Part shown: positions 1 to 6,179 of the stretch, piece after piece
Numbering within the stretch: position 1 is the first letter of the stretch
How the letters are laid out: every line of letters starts with the position of its first letter
Source: an uncultured Collinsella sp.
GTDB lineage: Bacteria > Actinomycetota > Coriobacteriia > Coriobacteriales > Coriobacteriaceae
NCBI GenBank assembly: GCA_900542945.1
Contig: UQPI01000045.1
Coordinates: 1-17,960, forward strand
Length of the DNA stretch: 17,960 bases
Direction of reading: 5' to 3'
Made by a program: the position numbers and the translations under genes
The notes under the pieces: model-generated
Told to the model about the DNA's origin: nothing
The model's input: the letters and a program-made list of their open reading frames with translations, nothing else
Database searches by the model: none

Positions 1-57
1 TGCCTCCCTTTTCTCGAACCTTAATTTCAAAGTCCAAGAAATGGGATGCAGTTCAAA

Positions 58-84
58 ATAAACCTGTCCCTTTTTGGCAGGTTA
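58..84 (-). terminator. hairpin at the 3' end of the LuxR-type regulator
   Basis: Read on the minus strand, AACCTG (83-78) pairs with CAGGTT (66-61) across an 11-base loop and is followed by TATTTTG. The stem overlaps the regulator's stop codon. The loop and right arm contain GGGACAGGTTT, resembling the GGGGACAG core of the hairpins found further right in the window. The stem is only 6 bp, so termination would be weak. Confidence 0.4.
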
Positions 85-1047
85 TCGCTTCCAAAAGTGG
101 AGGATGAGCGTCGTGCGGTTTTGCTGTTCGGTTTTGACCAGGATGTTGTGGATGTGGGTCTTGACGGTGCCCACGGCAAGGAATAGCTCGTCAGCGATCT
201 CTTGGTTCGATTTGCCCAGTACGACCAGACGCATAACTTCGGTCTCACGGTTGGAGAGCTTGTAGGCGTTGCGATAGAAGGGCATCTGCTCTTCGATGTG
301 TCGATCAAGATCGCTGACGTTCTTTTCCTCGGGCGCCTCCTGCATGCGGATTGAAAGCACGTGGTAGGAGTAGATGATCAGCAGAATCGCAAAGTAGCAG
401 GCAAAGACGTTTTCGCTAAAGTTGCGCTCGGACAGATATAGTTGCAGCCAAGAGGGCGCCAGACTCATGGGGACAATCAGAATGTTGTAGAAATCCTCGG
501 CAACGATGCAACCGACCAGAATAGCGCCGATAATCAGGTGCTTTCGTTGGTTGTTAACGCGTGCCTTCAGCTCGACTTGCGTGCTCTTGCGTGCCGTCCA
601 AAAGATATATAGCCCCACGAAAACAAGGAATACCTGACGCATCGTGTAGTAGAGCCATTGATGAATGGGGCCGTAGGGGACAGCGACGATAATCAGCAGC
701 TCGCTCAGCAAGAACGTTGCGACGGGAATGACAAACTGCTTTTTTGAATGCTTGTCGAGCAAATCCATGGCAATGAGCCAAATAAAAGCCTGCGAAGCGG
801 TCGCCACAAAGGTCCGCAACACAGGCATGGTAATTGAGTAATAGTCGCTGGCTGGAAAACTCTGGTTTTGCAGCGTGTATTCAAAAAAGAAAATCTCGGT
901 CATCTCGATGGCATAGCAGATAAATACGCCGCTGCCATAGATAAAGAAGCGTCGACGAGATGAGGCATAGGCGGCAAGCGAGAGCACCGCCGTCACAATA
1001 CAGATCACGAGTATCGCTAGGGTATAGAAGAACATCAGGGTGTTCAT
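82..1047 (-). CDS. aguR: membrane-bound LuxR-family regulator, likely agmatine-responsive activator
   Basis: Predicted 321-residue regulator with a hydrophobic N-terminal sensor part (about residues 1-235, roughly seven membrane segments) and a cytoplasmic LuxR/GerE helix-turn-helix at about 264-321 (LSNRETEVMRLVVLGKSNQE, then TVKTHIHNIL). The architecture and the divergent position next to ptcA match the transmembrane activator AguR known from agmatine-deiminase operons of lactic acid bacteria; agmatine sensing is inferred from that. An upstream in-frame start at 1116 would give 344 residues. I prefer the ATG at 1047 because a TTGAGA/TATACA promoter lies at 1116-1087 and the first membrane segment begins just after this Met. 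A GGGACGGTGG stretch gives only a weak ribosome site. Coriobacteriia carry many membrane LuxR proteins with unrelated signals, so the assignment depends on context. Confidence 0.8.
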   Translation of the reverse strand: MNTLMFFYTLAILVICIVTAVLSLAAYASSRRRFFIYGSGVFICYAIEMTEIFFFEYTLQNQSFPASDYYSITMPVLRTFVATASQAFIWLIAMDLLDKHSKKQFVIPVATFLLSELLIIVAVPYGPIHQWLYYTMRQVFLVFVGLYIFWTARKSTQVELKARVNNQRKHLIIGAILVGCIVAEDFYNILIVPMSLAPSWLQLYLSERNFSENVFACYFAILLIIYSYHVLSIRMQEAPEEKNVSDLDRHIEEQMPFYRNAYKLSNRETEVMRLVVLGKSNQEIADELFLAVGTVKTHIHNILVKTEQQNRTTLILHFWKR

Positions 1048-1086
1048 CTGCCACCGTCCCATCTCATTTATTCTATGGCCGAGCTC

Positions 1087-1116
1087 TGTATACCTTGTGG
1101 GATATAGACGTCTCAA
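1087..1116 (-). promoter_or_regulatory. candidate promoter of the aguR-like gene
   Basis: On the minus strand TTGAGA (1116-1111) and TATACA (1092-1087) are separated by 18 bases. Transcription would start near 1080, leaving an untranslated leader of about 33 bases before the ATG at 1047. Confidence 0.5.
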
Positions 1117-1185
1117 CCCTTCGTTTCATTACGGATTAGGCGCCGAGATACAGCATAGCCGTATACCGTTCGCGGTTCTAGATGG

Positions 1186-1261
1186 TAAACCCCCTGTAAA
1201 CTCTTGACCTGCGGGTTTATATTGGTTTAGAGGGGGTGTAACTCCGTGAACGGTCTTTAAT
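1186..1261 (+). promoter_or_regulatory. candidate AguR operator and agu promoter in the divergent intergenic region
   Basis: The 330-base gap 1048-1377 holds ACCCCCTGTAAAC (1189-1201) and GTTTAGAGGGGGT (1225-1237), an inverted repeat matching at 12 of 13 positions. Inside it TAAACCC (1186-1192) also pairs with GGGTTTA (1213-1219). The right half-site ends about 19 bases before TTTAAT (1256-1261), a -10-like box with no recognisable -35, as expected where an activator replaces the -35 contact. An alternative promoter is TTGACC (1204-1209) with TTTAGA (1226-1231), 16 bases apart. The sequence shows the repeat; binding by the adjacent LuxR protein is inference. Confidence 0.45.
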
Positions 1262-1377
1262 CCCGAATAAACTAGGTAAAAATTGCATACGGGTGAATGA
1301 TGGTCTTGTCAACACGAGGCGTGATGTTCGAGCGCCTCATAGTAATAGTCGGCAAGACCGGCGGAAAGGAAATCGAC

Positions 1378-2451
1378 ATGGCACTGCCTAAGGATTTCAT
1401 CGACACCAACGACTTCACCAAAGAGCAGATCCTGGCTATCGAGGATCTTGGCCTGGCAATGAAGAAGGCCATCAAGGTTGACGGTTATTATCCGCACCTG
1501 CTCCGCAACAAGAGCCTTGGCATGATCTTCCAGCAGGTCTCCACCCGCACCCGTCTTTCCTTCGAGACCGCTATGACCGACCTCGGCGGCCATGCTCAGT
1601 TCTATGGCCCTGGCACCATCCAGCTCGGCGGTCACGAGTCCCTGGGCGACACCGCTCGCGTTATGGGCTCGCTGCTCGACATCATGATGGCTCGCGTTGA
1701 CCGTCACAAGGACGTCGTCGGCCTCGCCGAGGGCTCTGCTGTGCCCGTCATCAACGGCATGTCAGAGTTCAACCACCCCACGCAGGAGATGGGCGACCTC
1801 ATGACCATGCTCGAGAACCTCCCCGAGGGCAAGAATATCGAGGACTGCACCCTGGCCTTCATCGGCGACGCCACCCAGGTCTGCGTCTCCCTCATGTTCA
1901 TCGCCTCCAAGGTCGGCATGAAGTTCGTCCAGTTTGGACCTAAGGGCCACCAGATCCCCGACGGCGGCCTGCACGTTGGCACCGTCGAGGAGCGCGCCGA
2001 GTTCGGCAAGCAGATGATGGCCATCGCCGAGGAGAACTGCAAGGTCTCCGGCGGCTCTGTCGTCATCTCCGACGACATCGAGTGCATCAAGGGCGCCGAC
2101 TTCATCTACACCGACGTGTGGTATGGCCTGTACGACGAGGAGGTCTCGGGCGAGAACTACATGGACGTGTTCTATCCCAAGTATCAGGTCACCATGGACA
2201 TGATGAACTTTGCCGGCCCCAATTCCAAGTTCATGCACTGCCTGCCGGCCACCCGCAACGAGGAGGTCGTCGACGAGGTCATGGACGATCCCGAGCGCTC
2301 CCTGTGCTGGGTCGAGGCCGAGAACCGCAAGCACTCCATCCGTGCTCTCCTTGCCGCCCTGGGCAAGCGCACCCCGCTCAACGACGAGGGTGTCGAGTAC
2401 TCCGCCAAGGCTGAGCTCCACGCCGCTCTCGAGGCTCTCGAGCAGCTCTAA
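1378..2451 (+). CDS. ptcA: putrescine carbamoyltransferase
   Basis: A 357-residue enzyme of the ornithine/aspartate carbamoyltransferase superfamily. In the catabolic direction it phosphorolyses N-carbamoylputrescine to putrescine and carbamoyl phosphate in the cytoplasm. Visible motifs: STRTR (55-59, carbamoyl-phosphate loop), HPTQ (133-136) and HCLPA (287-291). Putrescine rather than ornithine specificity is suggested by DVWYGLY (246-252), the FYPKYQV segment (265-271) and the extended C-terminal helix region (about 330-357), all as I recall them from the Enterococcus enzyme (also called aguB). The ATG at 1378 follows GGAAAGGA; an in-frame ATG at 1297 would add 27 residues not expected in the family. 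Codons end overwhelmingly in C or G, suggesting high expression. First gene of the agu cluster. Confidence 0.93.
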   Translation: MALPKDFIDTNDFTKEQILAIEDLGLAMKKAIKVDGYYPHLLRNKSLGMIFQQVSTRTRLSFETAMTDLGGHAQFYGPGTIQLGGHESLGDTARVMGSLLDIMMARVDRHKDVVGLAEGSAVPVINGMSEFNHPTQEMGDLMTMLENLPEGKNIEDCTLAFIGDATQVCVSLMFIASKVGMKFVQFGPKGHQIPDGGLHVGTVEERAEFGKQMMAIAEENCKVSGGSVVISDDIECIKGADFIYTDVWYGLYDEEVSGENYMDVFYPKYQVTMDMMNFAGPNSKFMHCLPATRNEEVVDEVMDDPERSLCWVEAENRKHSIRALLAALGKRTPLNDEGVEYSAKAELHAALEALEQL

Positions 2452-2477
2452 GCCTCAAGGCTTCTAAAAGCACGTTT

Positions 2478-2553
2478 GCGGGCGGCGGATGCTCGTCTCC
2501 TGTCGCCCGCTCACCGAGGCCCAAGCAATTGCCTTAATACCTTAGGGCCTCGG
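2478..2553 (+). other. two perfect hairpins between ptcA and aguD
   Basis: GCGGGCG (2478-2484) pairs with CGCCCGC (2504-2510), and CCGAGGCCC (2514-2522) pairs with GGGCCTCGG (2545-2553). Neither is followed by a T run, so they look more like RNA processing, stability or partial-attenuation structures than simple terminators. The aguD ribosome site AAGGAG follows at 2573-2578. Confidence 0.5.
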
Positions 2554-2584
2554 ATCTGTCCAAGACTGAGCGAAGGAGCTCATC

Positions 2585-4024
2585 ATGAGCGACGGAAAGA
2601 AAAAGCTTTCCTTCTTGACGGTCATTTCGACCATCATCTGCGTCGTCTTCGTTTGCGAGGCCGCCGCTCCTGCTGCCGCCATTGGCAACCAGCAGTTCTT
2701 CTGGTGGATCTTCCTGATCCTGACCTTCCTGCTTCCCTACGGCATGGTTGTCGCCGAGCTCGGTACCACCTATGACGGCGAGGGCGGCATTTACGACTGG
2801 GTACGCGATGGCCTGGGCGACAAATGGGGCGCCCGCATCTCGTACTACTACTGGGTCAACTACCCGCTGTGGATCGCCTCGCTGGCTACCATGTTCCCCG
2901 ACATTTTGGGCATGGTCTTTGGCGTCGAGTTCAACTTGATCGCCAAGATGGGTATCGATCTTGCCTTTGTGTGGATCGTCTACCTCATGGGCCGCTCCAA
3001 GGCGGCCGACTCCGAGTGGGTCCTTAACGGCGGCGCCATCATCAAGGTCGCCGTCGCCGTTATCGTCGGCGCTTTGGGCATTTGGTATGCCATGGAGAAC
3101 GGTTTTGCGAACGACATGTCCGCTGCCACCTTCCTGCCCGAGCTCACCAACACCAACGCTCTCGGCTACCTGTCGATCATCATCTTTAACTTCATGGGCT
3201 TCGAGGTCATCTGCACCATGACCGACGACATGGCCGATCCCGCTCGCGATATCCCCAAGGCTATCATCGTCGGTGGCCTGTCCATCGCCGTGATCTACCT
3301 GTTCGCTGGCTTTGGCATCGGCGCTGCGGTGCCGGCCGATTCCATCGACCCCGACTACGGCATGATCGTCGCAGTCCAGACCATGGTGGGCGACTCCATG
3401 ATCTTCAAGGTCATCTGCATTGCCTTCCTGATCACCCTGTTCGCCAACATGGCTGCCTGGTCCTTCGGCGTCAACTCCGTTGCTCGCTATGCTGCCGAGC
3501 ACGGCAACATGCCCAAGGTCTTCGCCTCGATGATCTCGGATGACGACATGCCCAACGGCGCCAACCTGGTCAACGCCATCGTTGCCTCCCTGGTGCTGTG
3601 CCTGCAGCTCGTGCCCATCGACGCCATCTCCAACGGTGTCTTCTGGATGCTCTTCGGCACCTCCGTCGTCTTCCTGCTGCTCACCTATATCCCGATGTTC
3701 CCGGCGTTCCTCAACCTTCGTAAGAACGACCCCAACCGCGAGCGCATCTTCACGTTCCCGTTTAAGGGTGCCATGATGAAGGTCATGCTGGCCATCCCTT
3801 GCATCGAGCTGATCCTGGCCATCGTTGCAACGCTGGTGCCGCTCTCCGCCGCCGAGATTGGCGACAAGCTCCCGATGATCGTTATCTTCATCGTGCTTCT
3901 GCTCATCGGCGAGGTTGTCCGCGTCGTCAGCGCCAAGGGCCGCGAGACCGAGTACAAGGGCCTCACTCCCGAGCTGGCAGCTCAGCGTCTCGCTGAGGAG
4001 GCCGCCGAGGCCGAGGAGAACTAG
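2585..4024 (+). CDS. aguD: agmatine/putrescine antiporter, APC superfamily
   Basis: A 479-residue amino acid-polyamine-organocation (APC) permease with about 12 hydrophobic segments. It is predicted to import agmatine and export the putrescine made by the neighbouring enzymes. Recognisable stretches include the N-terminal segment ending in the conserved EAAAPAAAIGN, then FLLPYGMVVAELG with GGIYDWVRDGLG after it, FNFMGFEV, RDIPKAII, and a glutamate-rich cytoplasmic tail (last 20 residues). The ATG at 2585 follows AAGGAG with a 6-base gap. Its position between ptcA and aguA gives the substrate; sequence alone would give only amino acid/polyamine transport. Strong C-ending codon bias equals that of ptcA and aguA and is clearly stronger than that of the second antiporter at 6169. 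Confidence 0.88.
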   Translation: MSDGKKKLSFLTVISTIICVVFVCEAAAPAAAIGNQQFFWWIFLILTFLLPYGMVVAELGTTYDGEGGIYDWVRDGLGDKWGARISYYYWVNYPLWIASLATMFPDILGMVFGVEFNLIAKMGIDLAFVWIVYLMGRSKAADSEWVLNGGAIIKVAVAVIVGALGIWYAMENGFANDMSAATFLPELTNTNALGYLSIIIFNFMGFEVICTMTDDMADPARDIPKAIIVGGLSIAVIYLFAGFGIGAAVPADSIDPDYGMIVAVQTMVGDSMIFKVICIAFLITLFANMAAWSFGVNSVARYAAEHGNMPKVFASMISDDDMPNGANLVNAIVASLVLCLQLVPIDAISNGVFWMLFGTSVVFLLLTYIPMFPAFLNLRKNDPNRERIFTFPFKGAMMKVMLAIPCIELILAIVATLVPLSAAEIGDKLPMIVIFIVLLLIGEVVRVVSAKGRETEYKGLTPELAAQRLAEEAAEAEEN

Positions 4025-4391
4025 AGCACCCGGTTCTGGGGCTCCAACCCTCCTCGCGTACCAACGTGCGCTTCGTCGGGCTTGTCGCTCCCGACTCCGG
4101 GCACTCTAGCCTCTTCGGAGACGTGCCCAAGCGACAGGTTTGCTAACCATTCCCCGGGGTGGGCGTGAGCGATAGCTCCGGTAACCACCGCCCACCCCAA
4201 TCTCTCTTCCGTATCCTTCGTGCGTTTTGTCTCCGCGCACTTGGTTACGTCGTCGCTTGCCGGTGCGACTCCGTGAAAACCGGCGCCGGGCGCCCCGACC
4301 TTTGCCGGGGAACGGGCGCCTACCATCTCTTGGTTTTAGGCTGCGGGTAACCCGCCCGCAGCAAGCGATCGTTCGATTTGGAGGAAATCTT
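4025..4391 (+). other. highly structured 367-base gap between aguD and aguA
   Basis: No convincing gene. Clear inverted repeats: GTCGGG/CCCGAC (4075-4080 with 4090-4095); GGGGTGGGCG (4156-4165) with CGCCCACCCC (4189-4198), whose loop holds a nested GAGC-GATA-GCTC hairpin; a GGCGCC-rich self-complementary stretch (4281-4320, including CCCCG 4293-4297 with CGGGG 4306-4310); and GCTGCGGG (4340-4347) with CCCGCAGC (4355-4362), which competes with GCGGG/CCCGC (4343-4355). The last ends 17 bases before the aguA ribosome site GGAGGAAA (4380-4387). None has a T run. This could be a cis-regulatory leader or an internal processing region; I match it to no known riboswitch. Confidence 0.5.
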
Positions 4392-5597
4392 ATGCGTACG
4401 ATCACCGAGTCCGAGTCCACCCCCAAGGCCGACGGCTTCTTTATGCCCGCTGAGTTCGCCCCGCAGGATCGCGTGTGGATGGGTTGGCCCCACCGCACCG
4501 ACACCTGGGCCCACGGCGCCAAGCCGGCTCAGAAGCAGTATGCCGCCATCGCCCGCGCCATCGCCGAGTTCACCCCGGTTACCATGTGCGCCAACCAGGT
4601 TGACTATGCCAACTGCAAGGCCGTCTTCGAGGAGGACGAGAACGTCACCGTCATCGAGATGACCACCGACGACGCCTGGTTCCGCGACACCGCCGCCACC
4701 TACGTCATCAACGGCAAGGGTGAGAAGCGCGCCAACCACTGGCACTTCAACGCCTACGGCGGTCTCGTCGACGGCCTCTATTTCCCGTGGGACAAGGACG
4801 AGCAGATCGCCCTTAAGATGGCTGAGCTTTCCGGCTGCCGTCGCTATCGTCCCGATGACATGATCCTCGAGGGCGGCTCCATCACCGTTGACGGCGAGGG
4901 CACCCTTGTCGTGACCGACCAGTGCCTGCTCTCCCCGGGCCGCACCTGCTCTGCGGTGCTCGAGGAGGAAGAGGATCCCGAGTCCATCTGGCCCAAGTTC
5001 AAGAAGAAGTTCGAGCCCTGGAGTGAGGAACTCCGCGCCTACATGGACGAGCACCTCAAGGATTACCTGGGTGTCGAGAAGGTCATCTGGGTCAAGGAGG
5101 GCATCGACCCCGAGGAGACCAACGGCCACATCGATGACGTCGCCACGTTCATCGCCCCGGGCGTCATGGCCTGCATCTGGACCGACGATCCCGAGTATCC
5201 GTTCTATGAGCAGTGCCACGCTGCCTACGAGACCCTCTCCAACGCCGTTGACGCCAAGGGCCGCAAGATGAAGGTCTACAAGCTCTGCATGCCCGTGAAC
5301 CCGCTGTTCATGGACCAGGCTTCCTGCGACACCATCGACGCCGACGAGAACGCCGAGCCGCGCGTCCCCGACGAGCCGCTGATCGCCTCCTACATGAACT
5401 ACCTCGTGACCAACCACGGCGTTATCGTCCCGCAGTACGGCGACGAGAACGACCAGCTGGCCGTCGACACGCTCCAGAAGATTTACGACGAGGTCTGGGG
5501 CGAGGGCGTCTACAAGTGCGTCGGCGTTCAGTCCGAGCAGGTCGTCTTCGGTGGCGGCAATATCCACTGCATTACCCAGCAGGAGCCCTCGGCGTAA
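4392..5597 (+). CDS. aguA: agmatine deiminase
   Basis: A 401-residue enzyme of the peptidyl-arginine-deiminase-like (guanidino-modifying) superfamily. It hydrolyses agmatine to N-carbamoylputrescine and ammonia. Expected catalytic elements are present: DDAWFRDT (93-100), the LEGG glutamate (Glu160), His246 with Asp248 in GHIDD, and nucleophile Cys393 in GGGNIHCITQQ. The start follows GGAGGAAA with a short gap; an in-frame ATG at 4227 would add 55 arginine-rich residues without a ribosome site and is rejected. It is longer than the usual 365-380 residues, mainly from a charged insertion (about 185-212) between SPGR and the DYLGVEKVIW segment. Highly C-biased codons. It supplies the substrate of ptcA. 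Confidence 0.93.
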   Translation: MRTITESESTPKADGFFMPAEFAPQDRVWMGWPHRTDTWAHGAKPAQKQYAAIARAIAEFTPVTMCANQVDYANCKAVFEEDENVTVIEMTTDDAWFRDTAATYVINGKGEKRANHWHFNAYGGLVDGLYFPWDKDEQIALKMAELSGCRRYRPDDMILEGGSITVDGEGTLVVTDQCLLSPGRTCSAVLEEEEDPESIWPKFKKKFEPWSEELRAYMDEHLKDYLGVEKVIWVKEGIDPEETNGHIDDVATFIAPGVMACIWTDDPEYPFYEQCHAAYETLSNAVDAKGRKMKVYKLCMPVNPLFMDQASCDTIDADENAEPRVPDEPLIASYMNYLVTNHGVIVPQYGDENDQLAVDTLQKIYDEVWGEGVYKCVGVQSEQVVFGGGNIHCITQQEPSA

Positions 5598-5685
5598 CTC
5601 AGGCACGCCACCTTGGCGTTCACTCGTCGCTTACGTAGCGTCAGTACGCTACGCTCCTCGTTCGCGCCAATCTGGCGCACCTGAG
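5598..5685 (+). other. cloverleaf-like self-complementary region after aguA
   Basis: Starting directly after the aguA stop, CTCAGG (5598-5603) pairs with CCTGAG (5680-5685). Enclosed are three hairpins: CGCCA/TGGCG (5606-5610, 5614-5618), CGTAGCG/CGCTACG (5634-5640, 5647-5653) and GCGCCA/TGGCGC (5664-5669, 5673-5678). It does not look like a tRNA: there is no acceptor CCA, T-loop or anticodon-loop pattern. Confidence 0.45.
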
Positions 5686-5729
5686 CACGCCGAGTAAACG
5701 TCTGACTTTCCGAGCCGTGATGCTTCGGG

Positions 5730-5824
5730 AACCCAGCCGATCAATCGGACGGTCGGTGAATCGGACCATCTCGGGGCATTGATGGTCGGTTTATTCGATG
5801 TCTTGGTCGGCTGGGTTTTTCTTT
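5730..5824 (+). terminator. branched intrinsic terminator after aguA
   Basis: AACCCAGCCGA (5730-5740) pairs perfectly with TCGGCTGGGTT (5807-5817), followed by TTTCTTT. The intervening 66 bases hold GACCATC/GATGGTC (5764-5770, 5781-5787). CCGA/TCGG (5737-5740, 5745-5748) competes with the outer stem. The size suggests a regulated terminator or the end of a small RNA rather than a plain stem-loop. Confidence 0.6.
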
Positions 5825-5856
5825 GGGCACTCCGTTGCCTCCACTTCGGAGTGCCC
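5825..5856 (+). terminator. second hairpin after aguA
   Basis: GGGCACTCCG (5825-5834) pairs perfectly with CGGAGTGCCC (5847-5856) across a 12-base loop, then GCCTCTTTG. It sits directly behind the previous terminator and may act with it in tandem. Confidence 0.45.
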
Positions 5857-5865
5857 GCCTCTTTG

Positions 5866-5948
5866 ATTGAGTACGCGTCTGATCTGGGATTTATTGCGGG
5901 TTAGGCCAATTGTTCGCTTGAATTTCCCAGGTCAGACGCGTATTCAAT
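5866..5948. repeat. 83-base palindromic element
   Basis: A 23-base arm at 5867-5889 (core ACGCGTCTGA) and its inverse at 5925-5947 match at 21 of 23 positions, plus one more outer pair, around a 35-base loop. With no T run and symmetric ends it looks like a small inverted-repeat element or a regulator site rather than a terminator. Confidence 0.55.
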
Positions 5949-5996
5949 TGCTGATAGTTTCCGGTTGCGAGCGCGACCGTTTTGATCGGAGTATCT

Positions 5997-6179
5997 ATGT
6001 ACCAGCGTATCGTTATCTACATGCGCCTGTTCCGCGAGCGTTGGTCCAACAATTGCATCCTCTCTTCTCTTTGGGATGGCACCTGCACCGGTGACGCGGC
6101 CTGCAACCCTACCTTGGGCTGCGCCTTCGGTACAGATGCCATCCTTTTTGCTGTAGGGGGAGCGTGTCGTGGCAGGTAA
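5997..6179 (+). CDS. possible small cysteine-containing protein or leader ORF
   Basis: A 60-codon ORF starting ATG at 5997 with GGAG (5988-5991) five bases upstream and ending in TAA at 6177-6179, so it overlaps the GTG start of the second antiporter (6169) by 11 bases. The product starts MYQRIVIYMRLFRERW and has a C-terminal half with four cysteines (CTGDAACNPTLGC, and a late GGAC). I recognise no family. The overlap would allow translational coupling to the transporter. It could equally be chance; codon use is not diagnostic at this length. Confidence 0.3.
   Translation: MYQRIVIYMRLFRERWSNNCILSSLWDGTCTGDAACNPTLGCAFGTDAILFAVGGACRGR

Noticed and set aside
1297..1377. N-terminal extension of putrescine carbamoyltransferase
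   Set aside because: No ribosome site before 1297; GGAAAGGA precedes the ATG at 1378, and the family starts near that point.
4227..4391. N-terminal extension of agmatine deiminase
   Set aside because: It would add 55 Arg/Pro-rich residues from a hairpin-rich leader, while GGAGGAAA directly precedes the ATG at 4392.
4320..5606. 428-codon minus-strand ORF opposite aguA
   Set aside because: Antisense shadow of a high-GC gene, with Val/Leu/Gly/Asp-rich composition and no motif. The same holds for long antisense ORFs at 2534-3502, 11490-12140, 14831-15733 and 16810-17925.
5598..5685. tRNA gene
   Set aside because: The cloverleaf-like pairing lacks a proper acceptor stem length, a GGTTCRA T-loop and a 7-base anticodon loop.
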